From contig CP137666.1 in assembly GCA_037976565.1 (NCBI GenBank), positions 60,820,605-60,884,604 on the forward strand: 64,000 bases of DNA. Reading direction: 5' to 3'. The DNA comes from Mesocentrotus franciscanus. Taxonomy: Eukaryota > Echinodermata > Echinoidea > Camarodonta > Strongylocentrotidae. Made by a program: the position numbers and the translations under genes. Below are positions 35,764-46,697 of the stretch, in pieces (positions within the stretch are counted from its first letter, which is position 1; each line of letters begins with the position of its first letter). Under the pieces are notes generated by a model, which saw only the letters and a program-made list of their open reading frames with translations, had not been told where the DNA came from and did not search any database.

Positions 35764-35830
35764 TGGGGTTCGAACCCACTACTCTAGGAGTATCGTACGC
35801 TGACCTTACCGATTGAGCCATCGATGGGTT
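35764..35830 (-). repeat. tRNA-like SINE head inside the 34.8-36.3 kb element
   Basis: On the minus strand GATGGCTCAATCGGTAAGG (A-box region) and GTGGGTTCGAACCCCAGTA (B-box region) are spaced as in a tRNA. The acceptor stem does not pair well and the copy lies within a mobile element, so I call it tRNA-derived and not a working tRNA. Confidence 0.5.
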
Positions 35831-36843
35831 GATGAAAGTTGGGTTTGCATGATTATTATAACCCTAACCCTAACTCTGAGAGGGATTGATAGTCTGTTTA
35901 GAAGATGTACTGACTTCAATTTGTTTCAAATGATATTGAGCTCATTGCTTTTTGTATAATTATATTATGAAAAAGTGAAATCATTTTTATATTTGAACAT
36001 GTTTAATCTCTATCTTCGAATATCGGCAGAAACTTGAGGACATATCCAACTTTAAATCACTATTTATGTATAATTAGGCCTTTATACAGACTCCGGGTGC
36101 ATATTGCGCATCTTCCAACTTCTCGCACCCATAAGGGTGCACATTTACGCCGCTTGTCAGATACTGCACCCTAAAAGGAGAAGATCAGCACCCTCTGCCA
36201 AATACGCGTAGATGGGTGCAAATCTGCACCCCAATAATTGCACCCTTATTTCTTAGTGTGTAGTGTTATTGACCTTTTTTATCTGTATATTTGTGGGGGT
36301 GCATGCTGTTTCCAATGGTGTATTTCGGACACAATTATAAGAAAAAGCTCACGAGACAAACAGCCTATTATACTGACGATATAGGCCTCCTAGGTCTTCT
36401 ATACTTTTCAGTGATGCACTAGCCCATGGCCCTACTTCTTTGATTTGTCGGTTTCGTGGGCTTTCGTTCTACTGCGGTAACTCTGTAATAAAGATATTTA
36501 TTGCGAGATAGATTTAAAAAAAAAATATATATATATATAGTATTTGGGGAAAAATACAAATGGAAAGTAGCTTTTAGAGGAAATCATAAGAGTTAAAGCA
36601 ATCTGAGTGGTGATGTTCATTCGGTATTTCAATCCACGGTAAACATTCATAAAAATACAAAATTATTACGCTTTTTTTAGAACCTAATTCACTGACCGGT
36701 TTCTCGAATTAGTATGAATTCATTAAAAAATTATGATTTTAAAAGGATTTCGTCTATGTATTATTGTTTGCGCCAAAAAATAAAATACCAGCACCAGATG
36801 CACTCAAGTCAAAGAATTTGTCAAATTAAAAACAGGAACGTAC

Positions 36844-37710
36844 CTTTCCGAGAGGAGATGGGGTAGCCACTGTAAGACCACCAACAGGAATGACATTGGG
36901 TGCCAATGGATAGATAAATTCCGACGCAAAATCAACATTTGTCAAATGAAGGTCAAAATCGGAATAGCTATGAACAAAGTGTATATCGGGAAGTCCAAGT
37001 CTTTTTCCTATTTCAGAATAAGGAGCGTAGAAGAAGAACTCAGCTAGCGCAGATACAAGTGTAGAATAGCATAGATTCTGAAGTCTTTGTGCAAAAGTCA
37101 TCTTGTTGGGAAGACCTGTTGTCATTTCTGTTTGGTATGCATAGTTGAATGACGAACCTGACGCAGATAGAAAACCACTCCAAGGAGGCGTGGGTGTGAA
37201 GGCAATCATGGCTACAGAGTTTTCATTTCTTCTTAAAATCTCCCTGATCAAGAGTCCACAGGGCCAAGCAATATCCAACATCATTGCGTCGAACCCTTCT
37301 AATCTAGACTCAAAGTGTTTATCAGAAAGCAGGAATTCACAGTCATCCGCCATACGTTTTGAAACTAACTTCATCATTTCTGAAAACTGCTGATCCTGGT
37401 TGACGAAAGCTAGGCTATTCAAGGTTTTGAACATCTCGCGTACTTCATGGTCGGGTACAGGATGCTTGAAAACTTCGTAGGAAAAGTTGGAGAACTTCGG
37501 ATTCTTTGCTCGATGTTCGTAGTAAGCGCTACTTATCAAGAAAGTCACATTGTGACCGCGTGCAACTAAACTTTGACCGATGGCCGATGCTGCCAAGAAA
37601 TGGCTTCCCTCGCCGTAGACTGAAGACACGAAAATGTTAGCAGCTTCAACGTTGCAAGAGTCTGTGAAACTTCCCACAATGAGAAGAAGAATATAGACGA
37701 GAGACGCCAT
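36844..37710 (-). CDS. UGT variable first exon C
   Basis: A 289-codon first exon. The start MASLVYILLLIVGSFTDS is a signal peptide, followed by YGEGSHFLAAS with catalytic His37, Asp146 in DAMMLDIAWPC, a possible N-glycosylation site at Asn74-Phe-Ser and FNYAYQTEMTTGLPNKM. It ends PVGGLTVATPSPLGK with donor GTACGT, phase 0. Product with exons 2-4: 535 residues. It is the closest relative of D, 3.5 kb away. Like D it has no private exons 2-4, which supports sharing of the set at 17.3-21.5 kb. Confidence 0.92.
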
Positions 37711-37719
37711 TTCAACTCA

Positions 37720-38340
37720 CTATCGATCCAACGTTTAGGGCCACGTACAATTACAATCCGATTGTTGTATATGCCGATATCTTATGGGCAGTGCTATGGG
37801 TAAACAATTCTATTGTTACGTAGTACAAATCAAATAGATTTATCCTCAACACTAAGAGACTGAAAGGCAAGTTCAAATTACTGAAATGTGTGTAAACAGT
37901 GACCCAACAAAATACGCTTTGTCGATGATTCCATCAGACTGTAGTTGAGGTCGTTGACAAAATAAAAAAACAAAGCGAGGCTTCGACGGGAATTTGTGAA
38001 GTTCTATATTCGGTTTCTTTAATAACATAGATCTTCGATTTCAACATTGACTCCGTGATTCCGTGAAAACTGTAACCGAAACAATGAAAGTGTCATAAGT
38101 ACTTGCAACAAACATTTATGAGAATATTTGATCGTCTAATATGACTGTAGGTTGTATTAAGCTTGTACAGGTTATAGATGTACATTCATCATTAAACCCA
38201 AGATTATGATAATCCCTTTAAAACATCAAGAAGTAATGCTTCATGTCAAGATGCGTTTACATTACACTCAAGTTTTCATAGTACGGATCATTGTAAACTG
38301 TCTAAACCTCACATAGAAATACTGCCAAGGTACAAGGTAC
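37720..38340. other. Upstream region of UGT exon C, nothing else recognised
   Basis: Probably contains the exon C promoter (a TATA-like CATATACAA on the minus strand lies near 37765-37775). No gene or repeat is visible. Confidence 0.3.
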
Positions 38341-38341
38341 A

Positions 38342-39835
38342 CAGGGGCGGCGGAGCGTCTTTCAAAGTTGGGGGCGCACCAGCAAAAAAGGGTACTTTCT
38401 AGAGAGAAAAAAAGGGGCACCTCCAAAGGGAAACCTCAAAGCGAAAATATACAATTTTTAGACATTGGTAGGCCCTTATTCCCCTACATTGTGATGAGAT
38501 TATCAGGGATGATTTCATTGTTTGTTTCTCTCTTTACATGGTCCAAGATAGGCCTACTGCTTAAAAGCATCATACTGTGGAGTTGGGTGTGATGGTCTGA
38601 ATATTATTTGCGAGCGAGCGAAACAATTAAGATTTGTGAGGTCGCAGTGCGAAAAATTAAATCTTATAAAGAGGAAAAAACAATCCTAACCATGAAAGAC
38701 TGAAAAGCTCTTTAATCAGAAACAAAATTATATCAACATAAAATGCGAGCAAGTGTAGTGAGCAAGCTTTGGGTGAAATTGAAGAAAAGGTTGCTCTTAG
38801 TCGCTTTATATTAGGAGCACATTTTATGGTGAAAGGAAAAGGAGGCAAATATCCAAAGTTAAAAGGACACTTATTAGAAAAGAAAAGGAGCACGTGTCAA
38901 AGTAAAAATCGTAATTATCAGAGGCGAAAATGGGGCACTACTTGCACCTGATAAGGGGCACTCACCACAGGTGAAAAGGGGCACTTGTGACTACGGAAAA
39001 GGTGCACTTATTACAAAGGAAAAGGCGCAGTTATTAGAAGGGAAATAGCACTAATTAGAAAGGATAGGTCTGGAGCACTTGTCAAAATAAAATGGGCACT
39101 TATTTCAAAGTTAAAGGGGGCACCTCTCAAATTGTAATAAGGGCACTTACCGGAGATGAAAAGAGGCACTTAAAACTGTCTAAATAAAAGGGAAACCTCT
39201 CAGGTTTGAAAAGAGGCAATTATAAGAGGTGAAGGGGCACTTGTCAGAGGTGGTAAGGGGCATTTCTTGTACCTGAAAAGGGGTACTCACCTGAGATGAA
39301 TAGGGGCACTTGTGAAAATGGAAAGGGGCACTTATTACAAACGAAAATGGGCACTTGTCGAAAGAAAACAGGCATCTACGAGATTTTAATGGAGGCATTT
39401 ATCAGACATGTGAGAAGGAGCATTTATGAGAAAGGGAAGTGGCTCTTATTAAAAAGAAAAGGGGTATTTATCAGAAGGAAAAAGGGTACTTATTAGAAAG
39501 AAAAGGGGGCACGTGTCAAAATAAAAGGAGGGCACTTATGATAGGTGAGAAGGGGCACTCATCAAAGATGAAAAGGGCAATTATCAGAAGGGGAATGGGG
39601 GCACTTATTACAAAAGAAAAGGGCACCTGTAAAACGGGCACCTCTAAGATTTGAATAGGGGAAATTATCATCGGCGAAGGGGGCACTTATCAGAGGTGGT
39701 AAGGGGCACTTATAAGAATGTGGAACGGGCATAAAAAGGGGCACTGATTTGAAGTAAATTGGGGCACCTATTCCTGTGTAAAAAGAGCTAGGCACTTTAG
39801 GGCTACTTAAATAAGCGGGGAGGGGGCTGTGCCCC
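38342..39835. repeat. GGGGCACTTAT-type tandem/dispersed repeat block
   Basis: More than 30 loosely spaced units of the type AAAGGGGCACTTATTAGAAA or AGGGGCACTTGTCAGAGGTG run through 1.5 kb, ending in GGGGGCTGTGCCCCCCGGCT. The head (GGCGGCGGAGCG, TTTTTAGACATTGGTA) matches the shorter copy at 1.2 kb. Open frames here are artefacts. Confidence 0.8.
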
Positions 39836-39839
39836 CCGG

Positions 39840-40660
39840 CTCCCACACCTCTGATGGTACATATGGTCTTATGATCTGAAATGACACCAAACAATTATCA
39901 CTCTCTGAGATTAATGTATATAATAACTTGATTGGACCATGCATTCTATATTAGGACAAAATGATTGACTGCAGAACTTTATCCAGCATTTACTTAAGGT
40001 GTTATTTGTCACCAAATCACTGGAATAAATTCAATTCATACCATCATAATATAATCCTGTTCTTATATATCGACTCGGACTTTGGAGCTTAGTAACCCCT
40101 GCACTGCACAGTCTACTATGTTACAGTCATTTTGTGTTTCCTAATTTGCTTACATACACCGGGTACATGCATACATGTACATGTTCAACGCCTGGCTTGA
40201 TCAGGGAGGTGGGAGTACCCCACTCCCTGGCTTGATGTACAAGTCATAGTCATTGCCTACGTAATAACTGTATTACTTATGTGCAATGCTCACTGAGCTA
40301 AGACCAAAATAAACTAACTCCTTTTAAGCTTATAATTTGACATTTTATAATTATAAATGAATCAATATTTCAACTAACCTCTATGCCTCTATAATTGACT
40401 TTTAAGAAAACCTCATAATCCAGGATAATCTGGCCGGATAAAAGCACAGATTCTGAACTGAAAATACGTAGCAGGCTCGAACGGGTTCGAAAATATATAC
40501 AGCGATCGTACGTGATCACGTGATATCCACCTCTGTTTTGTGTTCGCCGCTTTACCAAGCACTGTGCCGTTTAATTACCAAGCACTATGCCGTTTACTAG
40601 TATAATATCAAAATATTAACACCTGAGAGAGATAAAGCTGAAGTAAATGATTTTTCTTTT
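39840..40660. other. Stretch without recognised gene
   Basis: No coding similarity. A short direct duplication TTACCAAGCACT-TGCCGTTTA lies near 40552-40598. Confidence 0.4.
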
Positions 40661-40674
40661 AATACATTGAATAA

Positions 40675-40737
40675 CTTGGTTTGAAACTTTCTTACATGTT
40701 ATAGGTTTTAGAACATGTAAGAAAGTTTCAAGCCAAG
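40675..40737. repeat. Near-perfect 26-bp-stem hairpin
   Basis: Arms 40675-40700 and 40712-40737 pair over 26 positions with a single G:U-type mismatch, around an 11-base loop ATAGGTTTTAG. It could be a miniature transposon core or, less likely, a small-RNA precursor. The stem is short for a canonical animal pre-miRNA plus flanks. Confidence 0.65.
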
Positions 40738-40739
40738 AA

Positions 40740-43540
40740 AGAAACCTTACAGGTAAAGACCAGTTTTGGAAACGCCCCTCTCTCAAAAAATGAAAAGGAA
40801 GCTCTCATTACCAATCATGTGAAAGAATATGTTTTAACTAATACGTGATGATACAAATTTTGCCGGGAAACTGCCGACTAATTGATATATTTGGTAAATA
40901 ATTATATCTATTGGGACCAAATAGATATAGTCGCGCACGTGGTCGTGTAGTCCCATATACATATTTCTGTGTACAGTACGTGCTTGTAACTTTACCAAGA
41001 CTGGGCCAAATTTCTTATCATTTTGTTGATTCCACAACCTTGCAGTACACACCAATACTTATATGCTAGATGATCAACCTTTTCTGATCGATTCCACAAC
41101 GTTTCTTTCACAATGCAATCGCATGACCAGAACTGGTCTTTATCTTTAAATAATATATGTATATAATTATAATGTGCCTCCACATTCATTTCAAATTGCA
41201 CAAAATTCATAAACTTCACATTTTTCAAAATTGTAAATGAAATCTATGAATGTAGATATTTAATTGTTTGCATATTTTATTACACGTGTAGACTCACATG
41301 GCAAAAGTTCAGATTATGATGATATCCTTGCCTTTGCTGTGCCAATTTCCAATTTTATGCCTAAGTTAACTGTGGAATTTCATTGAGATGGTTGCAGAAA
41401 ATTTTATGATGACCATAAAACAAAACAGTATAATGATACGTGCTGATAATTATTTATTCACGCATGGGTTGAGTTTACAATCATTGTCTAATACTCCATG
41501 GATGATGAGGAACAAAAGTAAAGAAGTTCTGTATTTCAGTTTTTTATTACAAACCATCGTCATAATTTATATATTCATCTATTTCTTAAATGATATCAAT
41601 AAGGCATGCAAAATTTGCTTGGTTTTATCAAGAAACTCGTTGTGGATCAGCATCTCAAAACCCACAGAATACAAGAAAATGGACTCTTGAACCTGGCTGG
41701 AAATATTTTTCTGACAGATTTATGTTATAATGTGTCCATAAGTTTGTAATGAGTTTGCTGTATGTTCAATGGGGCTCATGTGAAATATGCACTGAATAGT
41801 TGTTATAATTTATTACTTGCCAATGTTTTGCCATTTTTTACGCCTGACTATTTTTACATTATAGTTGTTTATTGATATTGTGAACTTGAATTGTTTTTGA
41901 AAAACGTGTCAGTGTTCCCTGTAAATGTATTACTATACAGTGCGTATACAAAAAGTGTACCCAACGTTGGTAGCTTCTAATTAAAGAGTTATAACCTATG
42001 GGACCTTTAATCATATTTTATTGTATAGAAGAACTAATACCCTGTCTAATGATACCATTTTCATAATTGTGCAGCCAAGGATGACTGAAAAGCATGCTTT
42101 TCAAAAAGTATTTTCAAAATCCTCCTGTACCAAGTTTGGGCTAAAGCATTATGTTTGTGTTATCTCATTCCCAAAAAAATTGCTCATTTATTTACATTGA
42201 CTATCAGGAAGTTGAAAAAAAAGTTGTTAATTTCAACTCAAACTCAAGGAAATGCTTATTACAAGGACAATATCTATGATATTCTCTTTGTTATGATGAT
42301 TACAATCTTGACTTCATTCGCTTCCTTTGTTTAAGGTAACCTTATCATTGAGTGATACAAAATGGGTAAAGTTTATTTGGGATGTTATCTTTTAAAATTA
42401 AATTCCGCTGTCAATTTCTTTGATAAATGTCATTAGATGTGTTCTTTCTTGCATTTGGGTTTATTAACCTTTGAGTTTTCATTCGCTATTCGAGATAAAC
42501 ACCTAAAGCTCTTTACGCGTGTGAAATGGCGCAGAGGAGCAGAGAGATCTTAGATATCATGAGACAAGAAGTTAGTAGGCTGTTTAAAATAATTAAAGGT
42601 TATCCTCTCGCAACATAATGTCAATTTCTTTATCCATAGCTCTGCTACTTCCCTAAGAGTCTCTCCTACTACTACTACTCTCTACACTCTTTCTCCCTTT
42701 CTTTCAATTCTTATTTTCCCTCTTTATTTCTCTTTTGCCTCACCTTTTTCCCTGTCGTCTTCTCTTTTTCTCCCTCTACCTAATTCTTTTTCTTTCCAGT
42801 TTTTCTTTCTCTCAAAATATTGTTATCCTTGTATTTTCAAACCATATAATTCCTGCAATTTTGTGTAACATGTTGTTATGGCTATTGTGATTTCGAATTT
42901 TCATATCCTGTTAATCGTTTTACAATGTATTCATTGTATCTATCATCATGATTGTAAATGAATATGCAATTCGGCCCTCTGATTTCTTATCAATAAAACG
43001 TTTTAAGTTAACAAATACATGTAAATAATTTTTCCCTAGGCCTATCTTGAAAGAGGATTTAAAGAGAAACTAAAACTAAAGTTACTTTTTTATTTTGGGT
43101 TTGAAAGAGAACTTAGTCTACATTCAACTTTTTTTTTAATGAAAAGATCGAGGACTAAGCAATATGGCTGCGTGTGCACTCGAGCGTACCCCCCAGTGCG
43201 TCACACGTCGATTTGTGCTTTGCGAATGGGGATCAGCGTTCTACTTATTTTCAGTTTTGTGGATACAAGGCACGTACATTTCAAACAACTTCTATTACAA
43301 GGGCAAAATACAGCAATAAAATCACAATATAAAATTGTGGGATACCCTTAAAAGCAAATTGCTTGTGGGAGGGTTCCAGTTTTACAAAATGATAGTTACT
43401 GTTAACAATAGTCCATAGGATCAGAGTATGTTTAACAGACATAACACAGAACTAACAAATACATAATGTCAAGACATACAGCATTTGAACATCAATCACC
43501 TGAAGAACACAGGTGATTCATGTGCAAATACACGGGTAGT
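40740..43540. other. Long stretch without recognised gene
   Basis: No domain-bearing frame and no UGT exon 2-4 copy is visible between first exons B and C in this interval. A pyrimidine-rich tract lies at 42640-42800 and an AATAAA at about 42992, which could be a transcript end, but there is no coding sequence to attach it to. Confidence 0.4.
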
Positions 43541-43629
43541 TATTGCCAGTAATTTCCTTAAATACGACCTCCTATGATACAGAATTGACAGAAGAATTTA
43601 GACCCACTGATTGCACTTGTCATATATGC

Positions 43630-43830
43630 CATGCAGGGCTACCTGGCATTCACTGGGGTAATGGTAATTACAGGGCCTTCAGGAAGAACCGCATTGAAGC
43701 TGATGAGGCTCCCCTGGGTAAACTGAATTAGTACTGTTATAATAATAGTAATAGTACTAGTAGTATTGTTATTACTATTATTATTATTGTTATTATTACT
43801 ATCATTATTGTTATTATTGTTATTATAATG
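43630..43830 (+). repeat. SINE 3' part with ATT-rich tail
   Basis: GGGGTAATGGTAATTACAGG, GCTGATGAGGCTCCCCTGGG and TAAACTGAATTAGTACTG match the body end of the SINE at 6.9-7.1 kb. An interrupted (ATT/AGT)n tail follows to about 43830. The tRNA-like head is missing. Confidence 0.65.
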
Positions 43831-44739
43831 TTACAGCTGGGGATTTTCATCAGGTGTGGATCCAAGAATAGGGCACATGGATGCTTACCGAGTATAAACC
43901 ATGTCATATCAAACTGTTAGTAAGCCACGAATATTTTGTTTAAGAATATATTCCACACATCCTTTACTTTGATGAATGATGTCAAAGCATTTTGGTCAAT
44001 AAATTTCAAGAAAATCTCGAGAAATCATACGTGTAATTAATTATAGTAAAGATTTTATTTTCAGCTAATTGAAACGTGTAGCATTTTTCTTGTGGTGGTT
44101 GTCGTGATGAAATCTCTATATACCCCTTTATCTATTCTCTTCCTCTGTTCATCTTCTGCCTCTCCCGTTTTAATGAACACACTCAATATACAAATTTATT
44201 ATTTTTCATACTTTTCAATTATTTCCTTAGCGCCCCCCCCCCATCCCTCTCTCGCTTTGCAACTGTCTCATATACGTGTAGCTTTTCACAAATGTACAAT
44301 ATTAGTAACATTTAATTGTGTCCACGATGATGCAACAATGGGTATCAACTTGTGATTACCTCGAACGGAGCCCGATGTCCATCTACCTCTTTTGTAATAT
44401 TTGTGTTTTTGATTGTGAGGCTCTTAATTGCATCAACAAGAAATGATAATATCGTTAACTGTCTTGCCGTTTCCTAATGTATACAGTGGCGTAGCCTACT
44501 AAGTCCAGTCATCCAGTAACGAGGGGGGCGCTACGGCAGTGGTCTTTCGAGTTGAATGACATGGGGGAGGGCTGGATCGAACGAGTAGATGAGGTTGTGG
44601 AAGGAGGTGTCATCTACTTTTTGTTCTCTCTTTTATCTTTCTTCCCGTAGCTATACTAAAGTCTCAAAAAAAGAAAACAATCGCCTTTTCCCCATATCTG
44701 TATGGTTACATGGGTATATACACATGTTGCAGAGAATTG

Positions 44740-44897
44740 CAGTCACGGCAGTAGTCGTAGAAGTAGTAGTGTTAGTAATAGAAGTAGATAGCAGTAATAG
44801 TCTTACAGGTAGTAGTAGAAGTTTGAAGACAAAGAAGACAAAAAAAGACGAAGTATATAGTAGGAGTAGAAACAGTAGAAGTAGTAGTAGTAAAAGC

Positions 44898-44931
<34 letters not shown>

Positions 44932-45080
44932 CTACTACTACTAGTAGTAGTAGTCGTGATAGTGATAGTAGTTTTAGAAGAACTAGATAGCAGAAGCAGT
45001 ATTTTGAGAAGAAGTACAGAAGTGGTATTAGTAGCAGTGATGTTACTGGCAGCAATCGTAGTAGTCTAGTAGTAAAAGTA
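44740..45080. repeat. (AGT)n microsatellite with inverted (ACT) patch
   Basis: Interrupted AGT/AGA units with a pure run around 44880-44930 and a short ACTACTACT patch at 44929-44942. Ser-rich and Leu-rich frames on the two strands are artefacts. Confidence 0.85.
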
Positions 45081-45166
45081 GTAAAAGCGATACATGTACT
45101 CTGTTCTTATTTATCAAAACCAGGTACAGGCATAGAATCCTCCATCAAAAAACGTATTATACGAAC

Positions 45167-46051
45167 CTTTTCCAGAGGAGCCGTAAGAGTCGCTGTGAGA
45201 CCGCCTACAGGAATAACATTGGGGGCCAATGGATAGATGAAGTCTGATGCAAAATTAATATTTGTCAGGTGAAGATCAAAATCGGAATAGCTACGAACAA
45301 AATGCACGGGAGGAAGTCCCAGTCTTTTCCCTATTTTCAAATATGGAGGGGAGAAGGCAAGCTCTGCTAGAAAATTTATCAATGCGGATATAAAAACATT
45401 CTGAAGTCTCTGTACAAAATTCATCCTGCTGGGTAGGCCTGTTGTGAACTCTGGTTGGTAGGCGTAGCTGAATGACGAACCTGATGCTCGGATAAAACCA
45501 CTCCAAGAAGGCGTGTGGGATATCGTGACCATGGAAACATAGTTTGAAGAATTCCTGTCTCTTCTTAAAATCTCTCTGATCATGAGAACACAAGGCCAAG
45601 ATATATCCAACACCATTGCGTCCATGATTTCTAATCTGGACACAAATTGTTTATCGGAAATTAGGTATTCACAGTCATCAACCATACGCCCTGTCAACAA
45701 CTTCATCATTTCTGCAAACTGTTGGTCCTTCTGGACGAATGCCAGAGTGCTCATGGTGTGGAACATCTCGCGCACGTCATCGTCAGGCACAGGATGCTTG
45801 AAAATCTCGTAGGAAAAGTTCGAAAACTTTGTATTCTTAGCACGATATTCGAAGTAAGCACTGCTGATCAAGAAAGTCACATTATGACCTCTTTCGACTA
45901 AACTTTGACCAATGGCTGACGCCGCCAAGAAATGGCTTCCCTCGCCGTAGAGCGCAGAAACAAAAACATTAGCAGCCTGAACGTTGCAAGAGTTCGGAAA
46001 AGTGGAAAAACTTCCCCAAATTAGGAGAAACATACTGAGAAGAGACGCCAT
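45167..46051 (-). CDS. UGT variable first exon B
   Basis: A 295-codon first exon. I chose the Met at 46051 (MASLLSMFLLIWGSFSTFPN, a good signal peptide aligned with C and D) over an in-frame Met 14 codons upstream at 46093. It carries YGEGSHFLAAS (catalytic His40), DAMVLDISWPC, FSYAYQPEFTTGLPSRM and ends PVGGLTATLTAPLEK with donor GTTCGT in phase 0. That donor fits the consensus less well than those of the other first exons. Product with exons 2-4: 541 residues. It is related to C and D but more diverged, and is the most distal first exon, about 23.6 kb from exon 2. It lies only 0.65 kb downstream of the stop codon of UGT gene A. Confidence 0.9.
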
Positions 46052-46554
46052 GCTAGCTAGGAATGTAACCTTGGTCTTACGTAAGCACGTCAAATAGAGT
46101 TATCTCAAAATGTATGTGTGAACAATGACCAAAAATCTTTTGTAAATGATGAAGACTAACAAAGAATGTCATTTGAACGTTGTTCACAGTATAATATTTA
46201 GAAAGACAGTAATAAATACACCCAAAAGAAGGTATAGTAAAAGTAGAGCACATTATCGTTTATTTACGCTAAGAAGTAGCCGATACATTGCAAAGAGTTC
46301 TCACTCTTGCTCAAAAAGTGTAAATCCGTGTAAATACATGGGAAAATCAATATTAATGTGCCAACATCGTTTTTGACAATAAAAAAAGCAGATGAGTAAC
46401 AATAATTGTTATATGTAGTTTCTCATAAAGAACTGTCACTAAGTGAAACTGTTAGAAACAATAGATATCTGATTTTGAAGAAATGTAAATGTTTTACATT
46501 TCATTTCTGTCCTTTCCCTTCTCTTTCTTTCACCATCTGTATCTCTGTTCTCCC

Positions 46555-46600
46555 CCACTCCCCCCCCCCTCTCTCTCTCTCTCTCTATATATATATCTTT
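46555..46600. repeat. C-run, (CT)n and (AT)n microsatellite
   Basis: Poly-C, then CTCTCTCTCTCTCT, then ATATATATAT, in the short interval between UGT gene A and first exon B. Confidence 0.85.
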
Positions 46601-46697
46601 GTTATATCTTGTAAATCCATGTTGTGTACAGATGTACTTAGGCATAGACATTTATCAAAGAAGTAATAGCATGCTCTATTTTCATCTTTCATTAACA

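Larger units (their letters stand above)
34837..36265. mobile_element. 1.4-kb DNA element with GGTGCA subrepeats, containing a nested element
   Basis: The left end CACACTCTAAGAAATAAAGG and the right end, inverted, CACACTAAGAAATAAGGG match. Both termini continue into GGTGCA/TGCACC-rich arrays (35425-35620 and 36085-36245). A second element (about 34878-35432) interrupts the left array. No transposase is visible. The class is not assigned. Confidence 0.65.

Noticed and set aside
35764..35830. Candidate tRNA gene (minus strand)
   Set aside because: A and B boxes are present but acceptor-stem pairing is poor and it lies inside a mobile element.
34837..36265. Telomere-like or promoter GC repeats
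   Set aside because: CCCTAA appears only two or three times near 35865; the rest is subterminal transposon repeat.
38368..39894. Several plus- and minus-strand frames of 60-110 residues
   Set aside because: All fall in the GGGGCAC repeat block; repetitive Lys/Gly/Thr or Pro/Phe patterns follow the repeat unit.
44589..45055. 133-134-residue frames rich in Ser or Leu on opposite strands
   Set aside because: Produced by an (AGT)n repeat; both strands open for the same reason.
30359..46051. Interpreting B, C, D and E as four separate UGT genes with undetected 3' exons
   Set aside because: Exon 3 and 4 motifs (QGGNNG, GDQYD, AAFWI) are not visible anywhere between 22 and 46 kb on the minus strand, while they are easily seen at 17-21.5 and 46.7-48.5 kb.
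46051..46093. Upstream in-frame Met of UGT exon B
   Set aside because: It adds 14 residues (TCLRKTKVTFLAS) before a signal peptide that aligns with exons C and D; the inner Met is the better start.
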